Shown here piece after piece: positions 8,750 through 17,299 of a stretch of 64,000 nt of DNA. The notes under the pieces are model-generated. The model was given only the letters and a program-made list of their open reading frames with translations, had not been told where the DNA came from and did not search any database. The position numbers and the translations under genes were made by a program. How positions within the stretch are numbered: the first letter of the stretch is position 1; each line of letters opens with the position of its first letter. This DNA is from Lysobacter firmicutimachus (lineage in GTDB: Bacteria > Pseudomonadota > Gammaproteobacteria > Xanthomonadales > Xanthomonadaceae), in the NCBI RefSeq assembly GCF_037027445.1, contig NZ_JBANDL010000002.1, positions 3,968,001 through 4,032,000 on the forward strand, given 5' to 3'.

Positions 8750-9405
8750 CGACCCCGACCGCGACCCTGCCGAGCGACATCGATCCGCTGCACCAAACCC
8801 TGATGCAGCGCCGCCTGGACGCGGTCGCCCGCGCCGGCGAAGCCGTCTGCGCCCGCCGCACGCTGTTCGTCGTCGTCCGCGAACCCGACCTCCCCGCCCT
8901 CGCCCGCGGCCTCGCCCGCGTCATCGCCGGCCTGCCCGGCGACGACCGCCAGGCCTGGCTGGCCAACTTCACCAAGGTCCGCCTGTTCGCCGGCCACCCC
9001 ACCCGCACCGCCGTCGCCGTGCTGCTGAGCCACATCGAAGGCGACGCCCTCGGCTTCGCCCTGATCGACGCCGAAACCCGCCATCCCCGCATCGCCGACC
9101 TGCTGGTCCCGCTGAAGACCCGCAGCGGCCCTGCCCGGGACACCGAACTCGATTTGATTTGGGACGAAGGCGACGGCCGCTGGGAACTGGAGATCGACGT
9201 CAGCGGCCTGGATTGGCCGCGCTATCTGGTGCATGCGCTGCACTTGCTGGCCGAGGCGGCGATTGTCGACCCCAGTTTCGGCGGGCGGATCAGGCTAAAG
9301 CATCGCGGCGCCGCACCGGTTTGCGCCGAGGACGCGGTGCAGCTGCGGTTGGACTTGGATGAGTCGCCGCCGAGGTGTCGGGCGGTGCTGCGGCCCGAAA
9401 CCTAA
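8737..9405 (+). CDS. Unrecognised last gene of the GH3 operon (222 aa)
   Basis: Starts at an ATG inside the end of the preceding gene (13-base overlap), so it belongs to the same coupled operon. The protein is soluble and acidic. It begins with a helical part (LHQTLMQRRLDAVARAGEAV) followed by a beta-rich part including TRTAVAVLLSHIEG, LDLIWDEGDGRWELEIDV and RIRLKHRG. No motif identifies an enzyme family. It could be an accessory or specificity subunit for the enzymes upstream. Coding potential is supported by consistent GC3 bias and the overlap. Confidence 0.75.
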   Translation: MPAVTTPTATLPSDIDPLHQTLMQRRLDAVARAGEAVCARRTLFVVVREPDLPALARGLARVIAGLPGDDRQAWLANFTKVRLFAGHPTRTAVAVLLSHIEGDALGFALIDAETRHPRIADLLVPLKTRSGPARDTELDLIWDEGDGRWELEIDVSGLDWPRYLVHALHLLAEAAIVDPSFGGRIRLKHRGAAPVCAEDAVQLRLDLDESPPRCRAVLRPET

Positions 9406-9467
9406 TCCATTCGCACCCATCGCCCCACCCGCCATAGGCCGGGTGGAAGCGCGTCGGATGGACAACC

Positions 9468-10208
9468 TCACCCCTCATCGGGCTGCTGGGCCGGGGCCGC
9501 GGGCTGGACCACCGGCACGGTGATGGCCTCGACCTGCTCCGGCGTCAAAGAGTTCGGCCCTACCCCGGTCTCCAAGATGTGCTTGTTCAACGCGTACAGT
9601 TCCTGCGCCGGCGTGCCGGTGAGGCAACGGATGCGGTTCTCACTAATCCGGAAGTGCTCGGCGGGGTATGCGGATGGGTTCGGCGCCACCCATTCGGTGT
9701 AGGTCGCTTCGCCAGCGAACACGCCCGGCACCGCCCGGGCGCGGTCCTTGCGCCGCCGTGCTTCCATCTCGGAGGCCGGCGCACAACCGGCCCAGCCGCC
9801 ACCGCGCGCGGCGAACACCGGGTAGTGGGCGACCTCCGACAGGCGATCGCCGTCGCGGCGCAGGAACAGCAAGGCGTGGCTGAAACCCAGCAGGTGCGGC
9901 TCCCCGAGATGTTGGTAAAACTCAAAGTCCACCATCGGCCCCTCTTGGCGGCCGTGGAACCGCTCCAGGACGCGGTAGCGCGCTCGATAGCCGCCCCCCA
10001 GCGAGTCCGGGTCCTGGATGTCGTCCAGCGCGACCCGTTCGCCGACCACGACCACCAGATCGGCCTGGGGATCCGCCGCTGCCGCAACAGGAGGCTCGGG
10101 CGAAGCGATTCCTGGCGTGGGCGGGGTTGCAGCCTGGCGTGTGCAGGCGCTCAACGTCGTCAAAGCGAACAGCAGCACCGCGACGGTACGGCGGGTGGTT
10201 CGGAGCAT
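9468..10208 (-). CDS. Hypothetical lipoprotein
   Basis: A 246-residue predicted lipoprotein. Start MLRTTRRTVAVLLFAL at 10208 has GGAAAGG upstream; the signal peptide ends at the lipobox LSAC near 17-20. An Ala/Pro-rich linker follows, then a globular part with VVVVGERVALDDIQDP and YQHLGEPHLLGFSHALLFL, and a Pro/Ala-rich end. I do not recognise the family. It converges with the GH3 operon, 62 bases away. An open frame extends to 10280 but lacks a better start. Confidence 0.75.
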   Translation of the reverse strand: MLRTTRRTVAVLLFALTTLSACTRQAATPPTPGIASPEPPVAAAADPQADLVVVVGERVALDDIQDPDSLGGGYRARYRVLERFHGRQEGPMVDFEFYQHLGEPHLLGFSHALLFLRRDGDRLSEVAHYPVFAARGGGWAGCAPASEMEARRRKDRARAVPGVFAGEATYTEWVAPNPSAYPAEHFRISENRIRCLTGTPAQELYALNKHILETGVGPNSLTPEQVEAITVPVVQPAAPAQQPDEG

Positions 10209-10531
10209 AGCCAGTTCCTTTCCTTGGATGCCCCATCCTCTCGTTGGCGCGGGGCCCATGCAAGCGCATGGCTCCACCATCTGCAGTGCGTTGCCAGTAT
10301 GAAAGGGGCCAACGTCGGAGAGTAAGATGACTTTGCTGACGAATGCCCGCCCTTCCTGCTTCCACCGCTATTGGCGAGCGTCTACGCAAGACTCGGCTCG
10401 CCCAGGGTGACGCCTACGGCTACCGGCCGCTGCCTATGCACTTTCGTCGACTGCCTCGGAAACCGACCCGAGTCTTATCAACCGCACGGGCCGGCGATGA
10501 GCTCGTCATGCCGCAATTCGACCGCACCGTG

Positions 10532-11071
10532 TCAAATGACCTTGTTGCCGGTGCCCTGGTCGTCCAGTTGCGGCTCGTTGTCGGTGTTGACCGAGTTGTC
10601 CTTGCCCTTGAACGTCACCTGCCGGTAGTTGCGCCCCAACAACGTGTTCCGATCGCCGGCGACGGTCGCATGCCCCACCTCGGTCATGTTGAAGGTGTTG
10701 TCAGAGCCGACGGTCTCCAGCGTCTCGACCTTTTCGTTGAGCACGGTGACCTGGGTGCCTTCGACGCGGATCGATCGGGCGTGATCGACGTTGACCGATC
10801 CGTTCGAGCCGGTGATGACGACCGCGCCGCATTGGCCGTTGAGCACGGTCTGGAAGCCGTTCTTGGTGATCCGCACGTTCGCCCCTTGGCCGCAGCTGGC
10901 CCCGCTGGCGGGATCGACGAGTTCGTTGGACATCGCCGCGCCGACGGCCCCGCCCGCACCGTCGGTGCAAGCGGCCGCCACGAGGCACAAGGCCGAGGCG
11001 GCGAGCAGGCGCGTATAGCGCCACGAGTGCTCGGTGCGTGAGGTGTCGCGCGGGTGGATTCGAGCCTTCAT
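10532..11071 (-). CDS. DUF3060-type lipoprotein
   Basis: A 179-residue predicted lipoprotein. The signal is LLAASALCLVAAAC with the lipobox cysteine near 35. The mature part is a run of short beta repeats typical of DUF3060 (VVITGSNGSVNVDHARSIRV, then VGSDNTFNMTEVGHATVAGD and NTLLGRNYRQV), which probably stack as a beta solenoid. AAGGACG precedes the ATG. DUF3060 proteins are common in actinobacteria and xanthomonads and have no assigned role. The flanking gaps 10209-10531 and 11072-11473 show no gene. Confidence 0.78.
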   Translation of the reverse strand: MKARIHPRDTSRTEHSWRYTRLLAASALCLVAAACTDGAGGAVGAAMSNELVDPASGASCGQGANVRITKNGFQTVLNGQCGAVVITGSNGSVNVDHARSIRVEGTQVTVLNEKVETLETVGSDNTFNMTEVGHATVAGDRNTLLGRNYRQVTFKGKDNSVNTDNEPQLDDQGTGNKVI

Positions 11072-11473
11072 CGAAGCGTCCTTGTTTGGATTGGGTGGGT
11101 CAGTGACCGGCCGACGGCTTCGCCGGACGGCTTGATCTCGGCGTTGGTCTAGTGGTCCAAGCCGGCGGGGTCGTCCTACCGGAGGAGCGCCGGTTATAGC
11201 ATCCGTTGCGGTCAGGCCAAGTCAGTCGCTGGCGTATGCCGCCAAGGAACAATCCGACTGCAGGGATGCTCCGGGATACAAGCCGAAGCGACTGCAGCCG
11301 GAACGGAGCCTGGGCAACGACGGCGCGAGCCAGGAAACAGGGCTTCGGCACGAAACGGTACCTGCGACGACGCCTCGTGGGAGGTCTCGCGATCGAAGTC
11401 GAAGGTACGCAAGAGCCTTTGCGGGTCGGCGCGTTACGCGCGGCAAAGGCCGGAAGGGAGGAGACAACGAAGT

Positions 11474-11547
11474 TGGAGCGGGTGATGGGAATCGAACCCA
11501 CGCTAGCAGCTTGGGAAGCTGCAGTTCTACCATTGAACTACACCCGC
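11474..11547 (-). tRNA. tRNA-Gly(CCC)
   Basis: A complete cloverleaf on the minus strand: acceptor GCGGGTG / CACCCGC, D arm TAGTTCAATGGTAGA, anticodon stem GCAGC/GCTGC enclosing the loop TTCCCAA (anticodon CCC), T arm GGGTTCGATTCCC, and an encoded CCA end. The sequence closely follows bacterial tRNA-Gly(CCC). Confidence 0.97.
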
Positions 11548-11625
11548 TTTACCGGACCAGTCTAAGCCGAGGCCGCGGCGCTGGCAATTAGGGCCCCGGC
11601 AACGGCCAGCCGCCGGCACCCCAAG

Positions 11626-11657
11626 AAAAAAACCGGGCCTCGCGGCCCGGTTTTTTC
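11626..11657 (-). terminator. Terminator of the autotransporter gene
   Basis: AAACCGGGCC / GGCCCGGTTT hairpin flanked by A7 and T6, so it can work on both strands. It lies 27 bases past the autotransporter stop on the minus strand, and also stands between that gene and tRNA-Gly. Confidence 0.9.
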
Positions 11658-11683
11658 GTTGCGTCGTCAGGGGACGGCGGCGA

Positions 11684-13501
11684 TCAGAAGCCGCTGCCGA
11701 TCTGGGCGAACACCGTGGTGTTGTTGCCGGCGCCCTGGCCGATGGTGGCGCTGGCGCCGACGTTGGCGTCCAGGCCGAACAGCTTGGTGCGCACGCCGAA
11801 CAGCAGGGTGCCGTAGTTCTGGTCGAAGTGGCGGCCCTTGACCGCGTAGTCGCCCAGGCCCTGCACGCTCTGCAGGCGCGCGTAGGCCTGTTCGGGCGCG
11901 TCTTCGAACTCGCGGTCGAGGGTCAGGCGCGCGTACGGACGGAAGCTTTCGCTGTGGGTGTAGTGGACCTGGTAGCCGACGCTGCCGATCAGCGAGTCGA
12001 ATTCCTGCTTCGGGTAGGCCAGCGAGGTGGCCAGGGTCGGGTCGCTTTCGGCGAAGCCGTCGACTTCGATGGTCTGCGACACCAGGCCCAGCACCGGGCC
12101 GTGGCGCAGCGCGTCGTGGCCGAATTCCCAACCGCCGTTGACCGCGACGGTGACGTTGTCGCCGTCGGCCGAGCCGTGGTGGACGCGGCTGACCGGGCCG
12201 AGGTTGGCGTTGCGGTCGATGTCGAAGTCCAGCTTGGTGTAGCTGACCTGGCCGTTGACCCAGGCGCGCTCGCCGTACCAGCCGACGAAGCCGCCGAGGC
12301 TGGCTTCCTTCTGGTCGAACTCGCCGTGGCGCAGGCCGAAATCCTGCTTCTGCTGGCCGTAGCCGGCGAAGGCGCCGAACACCAGATTGCCGCGGTTCCA
12401 GTCGACGCCGCCGGTCAGCGCCGGGCCGGCGCCGTCGTACAGGTCGCCGTGGCCGTAGCGCTGGAAATCGCCGCGCAGGCTGGCCCACCAGCGCATGCCC
12501 TCGCCGTCCGGGCGCTCGCCGATGTGGGTGGAGACCTGGTCGGCGCGGGCGCGGCCGGTGGCCGCGGCCGAGTTCGGCAGCACCGCGATGAAGCGCGGCG
12601 CTTCCAGCACGCCCAGGGCGTAGTCGGCGAGGATCTTGTGCGCCTTGCCCGAGGGGTGCACGCCGTCGGCGAAGGCGTAGGTTTCCGGCGCGTCCGGGGT
12701 GGCGTAGTTGACCGGGCTGCAGGTCACCGACGAGGCGGTGATCTGCGGATTGCAGGCGGTGCCGGTGACGTTGCTGATGCCGTACGGGGCCGGGTTGGCG
12801 ACGATTTCGCGCAACAGGCTGAAGGTGTTGAGCGGGATCACGCGCAGGCCGGAGGCGGCCAGTCCGCTGTACAGGGCATTGTTGTAGCTGGTCGCCAGCT
12901 GGGTGCCGGTGGCCTGGGCGACGGCGCCGCCGGCGCGGAACTGCGGGGTCGAGCCCAGGTCGGGCACGGTCGGCACCAGGATGTACTGGGCGCCGGCGTT
13001 GTGCAGCGAGGCGACCACGCCGATCTGGGCGGTGACGGCATTGGCGATGGTGGTCTGCGCCGGGGCGCCGGCGACGACCGCGAACAGATCGTTGGCGCCG
13101 CCCCACACGCTGTACAGCGCGTTCGGGTCGGCGCGGCCGCCGGTGCTGGCGAGGTAGTTCGCGGTCTGAGTGGCCAGCGACGGAATCGCGCCGAGCGCGC
13201 CGGCGCTGTTGGTGCCGGTGCGGGCGCCGCCGACGGCGTAGTTGTCGCCGCCCTGGTTGGCGCTGGCGGCGTTGCCGCCGTAGTACTCGCCCAGGTATTC
13301 GGACCAGACCAGGCCCGGGTTGGTGGTGAAGCGGCCGAGCAAGGCGCCGTTCGGGCCGACCGCCTGGACCAGGCGCGGGCGGAACCAGCCCGAGTCGGTC
13401 AGGCTGTCGCCGATGAAGACGGTCTTGGAGTAGTCCTGGGCCAGGGCCGGGGCGGTCGCCAGCAGCAGTGCGGCGGCCAGCGCGGTACGAGCGGGTTTCA
13501 T
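11684..13501 (-). CDS. GDSL-lipase/esterase autotransporter
   Basis: A secreted type Va autotransporter of about 605 residues. The signal peptide MKPARTALAAALLLATAPALAQ is followed by a GDSL hydrolase passenger: block I FIGDSLTDSGWF near 30-40 (nucleophile Ser), the GGANDLF block III Asn, and the DGVHPSGKAH block V Asp/His near 290. Residues about 330-605 form the outer-membrane beta barrel, ending in the C-terminal phenylalanine of QIGSGF. The family (EstA, ApeE) hydrolyses short-chain esters on the cell surface and affects lipid use and rhamnolipids. Two ATGs (13504, 13501) follow AGGGAAG; the second has better spacing. A terminator follows. Confidence 0.93.
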   Translation of the reverse strand: MKPARTALAAALLLATAPALAQDYSKTVFIGDSLTDSGWFRPRLVQAVGPNGALLGRFTTNPGLVWSEYLGEYYGGNAASANQGGDNYAVGGARTGTNSAGALGAIPSLATQTANYLASTGGRADPNALYSVWGGANDLFAVVAGAPAQTTIANAVTAQIGVVASLHNAGAQYILVPTVPDLGSTPQFRAGGAVAQATGTQLATSYNNALYSGLAASGLRVIPLNTFSLLREIVANPAPYGISNVTGTACNPQITASSVTCSPVNYATPDAPETYAFADGVHPSGKAHKILADYALGVLEAPRFIAVLPNSAAATGRARADQVSTHIGERPDGEGMRWWASLRGDFQRYGHGDLYDGAGPALTGGVDWNRGNLVFGAFAGYGQQKQDFGLRHGEFDQKEASLGGFVGWYGERAWVNGQVSYTKLDFDIDRNANLGPVSRVHHGSADGDNVTVAVNGGWEFGHDALRHGPVLGLVSQTIEVDGFAESDPTLATSLAYPKQEFDSLIGSVGYQVHYTHSESFRPYARLTLDREFEDAPEQAYARLQSVQGLGDYAVKGRHFDQNYGTLLFGVRTKLFGLDANVGASATIGQGAGNNTTVFAQIGSGF

Positions 13502-13780
13502 CATGAACTTCCCTGCGGTGATGTGACGGTGGCGGCGACGCGCGCAGCCCGCCGGGCGGGCCGGCGCGGGCCGGAAAGGGCTCCGCCCGGGCGACATACG
13601 CCGGCGGATGGCCGATCCAAACACGCGCGGACCGGCCAAGGCAAGGCGCAGCGCGGCAAAACGGCGCGGCGATTATCGCCGCTGCGGCGGCCGTCGACTG
13701 CGGCCGAAGGTCACGAACCGCGACCCGCGCCGCCAGCGCCGGCACTGGCCGCTGCGCGGTGCGCACGCGACAATGCGCGC

Positions 13781-13981
13781 ATGAATATCCAGCTCAACGG
13801 CGAGCCGCGCACGCTCGCGGCCGCGCTTACCGTGGCCGAACTGCTGCGCCAGGAAGGGCTCGGCGAACGCCGGGTCGCGGTCGAGATCAACGGCGAGATC
13901 GTCCCGCGCGGCCGCCACGCCGAGCAGGCGATCGGCGACGGCGACAAGATCGAGATCGTGCACGCGCTGGGCGGCGGCTGA
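13781..13981 (+). CDS. thiS: Thiamine biosynthesis sulfur carrier ThiS
   Basis: A 66-residue ubiquitin-like protein, MNIQLNGEPRTL to the C-terminal Gly-Gly of HALGGG, which is thiocarboxylated and donates sulfur for the thiazole ring made with ThiG. Internal RVAVEINGEIVPR and DGDKIEIVHALGGG are diagnostic. It is separated from thiG by 3.3 kb containing an oppositely oriented secreted-protein gene and a repeat pair, although these two genes are normally adjacent. No TPP riboswitch was recognised upstream. Confidence 0.95.
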   Translation: MNIQLNGEPRTLAAALTVAELLRQEGLGERRVAVEINGEIVPRGRHAEQAIGDGDKIEIVHALGGG

Positions 13982-14043
13982 GGCTCGCCGTTGCGCAGCG
14001 AACGGCGCAGGCTCCGGGCTTCGGCGGCGGCGCTTGCGTACGT

Positions 14044-14136
14044 CGCTGCGGCTGTCGCGGCTCACGCCGCTCCTACAAAAGCCGAGCGCGGCTACTGCCC
14101 CCTGTAGGAGCGGCGTGAGCCGCGACAGCCGCAGCG
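14044..14136. repeat. Inverted pair of REP-like repeats (copy 1)
   Basis: Two 34-base arms, TGTAGGAGCGGCGTGAGCCG plus CGACAGCCGCAGCG, at 14103-14136 and in reverse at 14044-14077, 25 bases apart. The same unit recurs at 23.2 and 27.6 kb. Each arm is itself a short GAGCGGCGTGAGCCGC imperfect palindrome, as in REP/REPIN elements mobilised by RAYT transposases. The preceding 14010-14043 also shares sequence with copy 2 (GGGCTTCGG...GCGCTTGCGT). Confidence 0.88.
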
Positions 14137-14202
14137 GTGGACAGCACGCCGCGCTCCGAAGCCACGCATCGTCCGGCGCCCCTTAGGCAACGCATCCCCG
14201 CA

Positions 14203-14233
14203 AAGAAAAGGGCCCCGGCGCTAGCCGGGGCCC
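14203..14233 (-). terminator. Terminator of the secreted-protein gene
   Basis: GGGCCCCGGC (14210-14219) / GCCGGGGCCC (14224-14233), followed on the minus strand by TTTTCTTTG. It is 28 bases past the stop at 14261. Confidence 0.85.
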
Positions 14234-14260
14234 AAGTACGACCTCCAAGTCGAATGCGTA

Positions 14261-16783
14261 TCAGGTGCCGGCGTCGATGATGGTCGCCGGCGAGACCGAG
14301 CAATGGCCCGGGCCGATGGTGCCTTCGTTGTAGGCGGCCAGGATGCCGGCCAGGTTGATCGCCGTGTCGCGCGCGGCGCCCTTCGGGGCGGCGGTGCTGC
14401 GGCCGGTGAACCACGCCGTGGCCTGGGCGATCGCGGCCTGCACTTCAGGCGGTGCGGTCGCGCCGGCTTCGACGTTCAGGCGAGCGGCCATGTACTGGTG
14501 CGCCAGGATGTAGTAGGCGTTGCCACCCTTCGGCGGCGTCCAGAACACCTTGTACCAGGTCTGACCGGAGCTGAAGAACAGCGTGTCTTCGCCGATGGTC
14601 GCCCAGGTCGCGTCGTACGGCGCAGGACCGTACTTCGAGTGGGTCTTCCAGTAACCCTGGGTGTAGGTACAACCCGCGGCGGCGCACAGTTCCGGCACCT
14701 TCACGGTGATGATGGCCTCGTCGCTGGCGTTCACGCCGCCCGCTTCGCCGATACCGCTCACCGTCAGCACGTTGGGAACCATGAACTCGCAGGTGTTGCC
14801 CGGACCGACTTGGGTCGGCAGGATCCACGCCGCGAAGATGTCGAGGCTCTCGACGATGCCCGGGTCGGGGTTGATGTCGCCGGTGACGAACTTGGCGAAG
14901 CTGTCGCACACCAACGGCTCCACGATCCAACCGAAGCTGTTGCCCAGGTTCAGTCCAGGCGTACCGTTGAACAGGTCGCTGGCCACGACGCAAGCGTCGG
15001 CTTCGGTGGTGGGCGCGCCGAACGAGAACGCGGCCTGGTTCGAGGTGTAGCTCTTGAAACCGCAGTCGCTGGCGTTTCCGGCGGCGTCGTAGCACTTCAG
15101 CACGCGCTGGATGCTGGCTTCGTTGTAGCCTGCGGTCTTGTCGGCCACGTCTGCGGCGTAGTCGCAGCTCAACGAGGTCGCGCCCGGCGGTTCGCAGGTC
15201 GGAACCACGGCCTGAGTCGCGCCGCCGTTGAAGTGCAGCGTGTCGCTCGGGTCCGCGGGGCTGAACTGCGGCGTCACATCGCCCGGCCAGGTGATCAGGA
15301 TGTTGCCGCTGACCCTGAAGCCGCTTTCCGACTCGATGCTGCGGGTCGCCGCGAGACGATAGACGGTCTCGTAGTTGCCGCCGGCATTGAGCAGGACCTG
15401 CACGTCCTCGCACAGGAAGTTGCCGGCATAGGTGCCGCCGACGATCGGATCGGGCAGGCAGCCCTGCATGCCGACCACCTTGGCGTCGGCCGGCGAGACC
15501 ACCACGTGCTTGTCCGGAGTCCAGGCATAGTCGCGGTCGTAGCGGGTGTTCGCGCTCTTGATGATCGACACGGTCCGGCAGGCCACGGTGACCATCGCCG
15601 AATCGCTGGCGGTGGCGTTGGTGCTGGCGCTGGTGCTCCAGGTACCGGTCGCAGTGTTGGTGTGCTGGCCTTCGTCGGCGCCGCACACGAACGGCTGCGG
15701 ACGCGGATACTTCCACACGTACGGCCCGTTGCCCAGGTTGAAGCTATGGTCCGGGTTGTTCGGCAGGATCGAGTCGTCGATCGCGAAGGTATCGCCGTAG
15801 CTCTCGGCCGGGTTGGCCGGGATCGTGAACGGCGCGCTCGCGGTGAAGGTGTAACTCGTCGTGCTTCCGCTGCTGCCGTCGTCGCTGCAACTGCAGGACT
15901 TGCGCTCGGTAGTGATGCCCGCGGCGTTGATGCCGCCGGTGGCGCTGAGCAGGAAGGGATGACTGATGCTGCTCAGCTCGAACGCATAGGTGCAGGACAG
16001 GATGATCTTGTCCGCGTTCGGCGCCGGTTTGACGCAGTTGAGGGTGTCGGTGTCGCCGCCGGCCGCGGTCCACTGCAGCGAGAACTGGGTCGCGCTGTTG
16101 TTGAACTGCAGGGTGTCGACGACCGCGGTGGCCTTCCAGCCGAAGCTGAAGGGGTCCTTGACCGTGATGGTGCCGGCGACGCGGTACAGGCCGCGGGTGG
16201 TCGGCGTCGCGGTGACGGTGTACTCGACCTGATGGCTGTCGCCGTCGAGCATGGTGATGCTTTCGGGCGTTACGGTCTTGTCGATCTGCCAGTCGGTGTA
16301 GCGCTTCCAGCTGGCCTCGGCGGTCTTGACGCCGGTGGGCTTGGGCAGGAAGCAGAACGCGACATGGCTGACGCCGGCGGGTTCGCCGCTGGCGTTGTTG
16401 GGCGCGTACAGATTGGTATCGCTAAGGACAGCGGGGTCGTAGTGGAAGACGTTATAGGCGTTGCCGCCCTTGATCACGATGTAGTCCATCGGGATGGTCG
16501 ACGTGAAGCCGATGAACTTGTTCTGCCCGGAGGGCGTGTAGTTGAAGGTGATGGTCTGGCCGTTGCCCAGGTTGTAGACCTGGCCGTCGAGGGGTGCGCC
16601 GCCGGAACTGGCCCCGCCGCCCTGCCAGGTGCCGACGCCGGGTAGGTCGTCGCACCCGGCGAAGTTGCCGGGGTAGGTGGTGGGTTGCACCGAGGCGGCC
16701 CAGGCCGCGGTAGGCAAGGCTCCGACGGAAGCCATTAGCAGCGCCGCTGCGAGCAGCGGACGCCAGCGTCGGTTGGTGGACAT
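14261..16783 (-). CDS. Large secreted protein with internal repeats, inserted between thiS and thiG
   Basis: An 840-residue protein with a signal peptide (LLAAALLMASVGALPTAAWA) and GGAG six bases before the ATG at 16783. The body is beta-rich and low in lysine, like surface Ig-like or cadherin-like stalks. Two similar modules are visible: one around YTVTATPTTRGLYRVAGTI and another around VYRLAATRSIESESGFRVSG, each followed by a P-x-D-TL-x-FN phrase. Cysteine pairs are frequent, suggesting disulfides. The last 120 residues start CTYTQGYWKTHSKYG, a TQGYWKxH motif common near the C terminus of bacterial secreted proteins. Function is not known. It lies opposite to thiS and thiG. Confidence 0.8.
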   Translation of the reverse strand: MSTNRRWRPLLAAALLMASVGALPTAAWAASVQPTTYPGNFAGCDDLPGVGTWQGGGASSGGAPLDGQVYNLGNGQTITFNYTPSGQNKFIGFTSTIPMDYIVIKGGNAYNVFHYDPAVLSDTNLYAPNNASGEPAGVSHVAFCFLPKPTGVKTAEASWKRYTDWQIDKTVTPESITMLDGDSHQVEYTVTATPTTRGLYRVAGTITVKDPFSFGWKATAVVDTLQFNNSATQFSLQWTAAGGDTDTLNCVKPAPNADKIILSCTYAFELSSISHPFLLSATGGINAAGITTERKSCSCSDDGSSGSTTSYTFTASAPFTIPANPAESYGDTFAIDDSILPNNPDHSFNLGNGPYVWKYPRPQPFVCGADEGQHTNTATGTWSTSASTNATASDSAMVTVACRTVSIIKSANTRYDRDYAWTPDKHVVVSPADAKVVGMQGCLPDPIVGGTYAGNFLCEDVQVLLNAGGNYETVYRLAATRSIESESGFRVSGNILITWPGDVTPQFSPADPSDTLHFNGGATQAVVPTCEPPGATSLSCDYAADVADKTAGYNEASIQRVLKCYDAAGNASDCGFKSYTSNQAAFSFGAPTTEADACVVASDLFNGTPGLNLGNSFGWIVEPLVCDSFAKFVTGDINPDPGIVESLDIFAAWILPTQVGPGNTCEFMVPNVLTVSGIGEAGGVNASDEAIITVKVPELCAAAGCTYTQGYWKTHSKYGPAPYDATWATIGEDTLFFSSGQTWYKVFWTPPKGGNAYYILAHQYMAARLNVEAGATAPPEVQAAIAQATAWFTGRSTAAPKGAARDTAINLAGILAAYNEGTIGPGHCSVSPATIIDAGT

Positions 16784-17299
16784 GTCAGAACTCCGTGAGC
16801 GGGGCAGTAAGCGCCCAGTTCTTCGCGCTCGGTAGCTCGGCCATGCCGCCCCTATGCGGATCGGCATCCGTGGCTTTGCGACGCCGGCTCGCGCCGGTTG
16901 TGCCTTTTTCGAGTCCTGTACAACGGCGGCACCCGCTTCCCCTGGCGGGCGCCGCGACGGCACTGCAGAGCGCTATATCCGCAACGCCCTCCCCAGGTAC
17001 CGCTAGGCGGCACTATACGCCGCATTTTGGGACGTCAATCACATTATTTGAGGCTGACGACGAACGGTCGCCGATTGCGATGGGCGGGCCCGCCGGCCCC
17101 ACTGCGGCCGTTTCAAGCGAGCGCGCCACGCGTGTCCCCCGGCTCCCGCCCCGACTCCGACGAACGGCGGCCGGCGCGCTCCCTTCACGGCGCCCCCTGC
17201 TGCATCGCCGCACGTCCCTGCGTCGGCCCCTGCTGCCGCGTTCGCGTCCCGCTCAGCCCCAGGGTCCAAGCGCCCGCCGATATCCGACATAATTCGACG

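Noticed and set aside
11141..11205. A tRNA-like stretch containing TTGGTCTAGTGGTCC
   Set aside because: No acceptor, anticodon or T stem can be paired with it, so it is not a tRNA.
13640..13780. Possible TPP riboswitch upstream of thiS
   Set aside because: No CTGAGA-type conserved thi-box sequence is visible.
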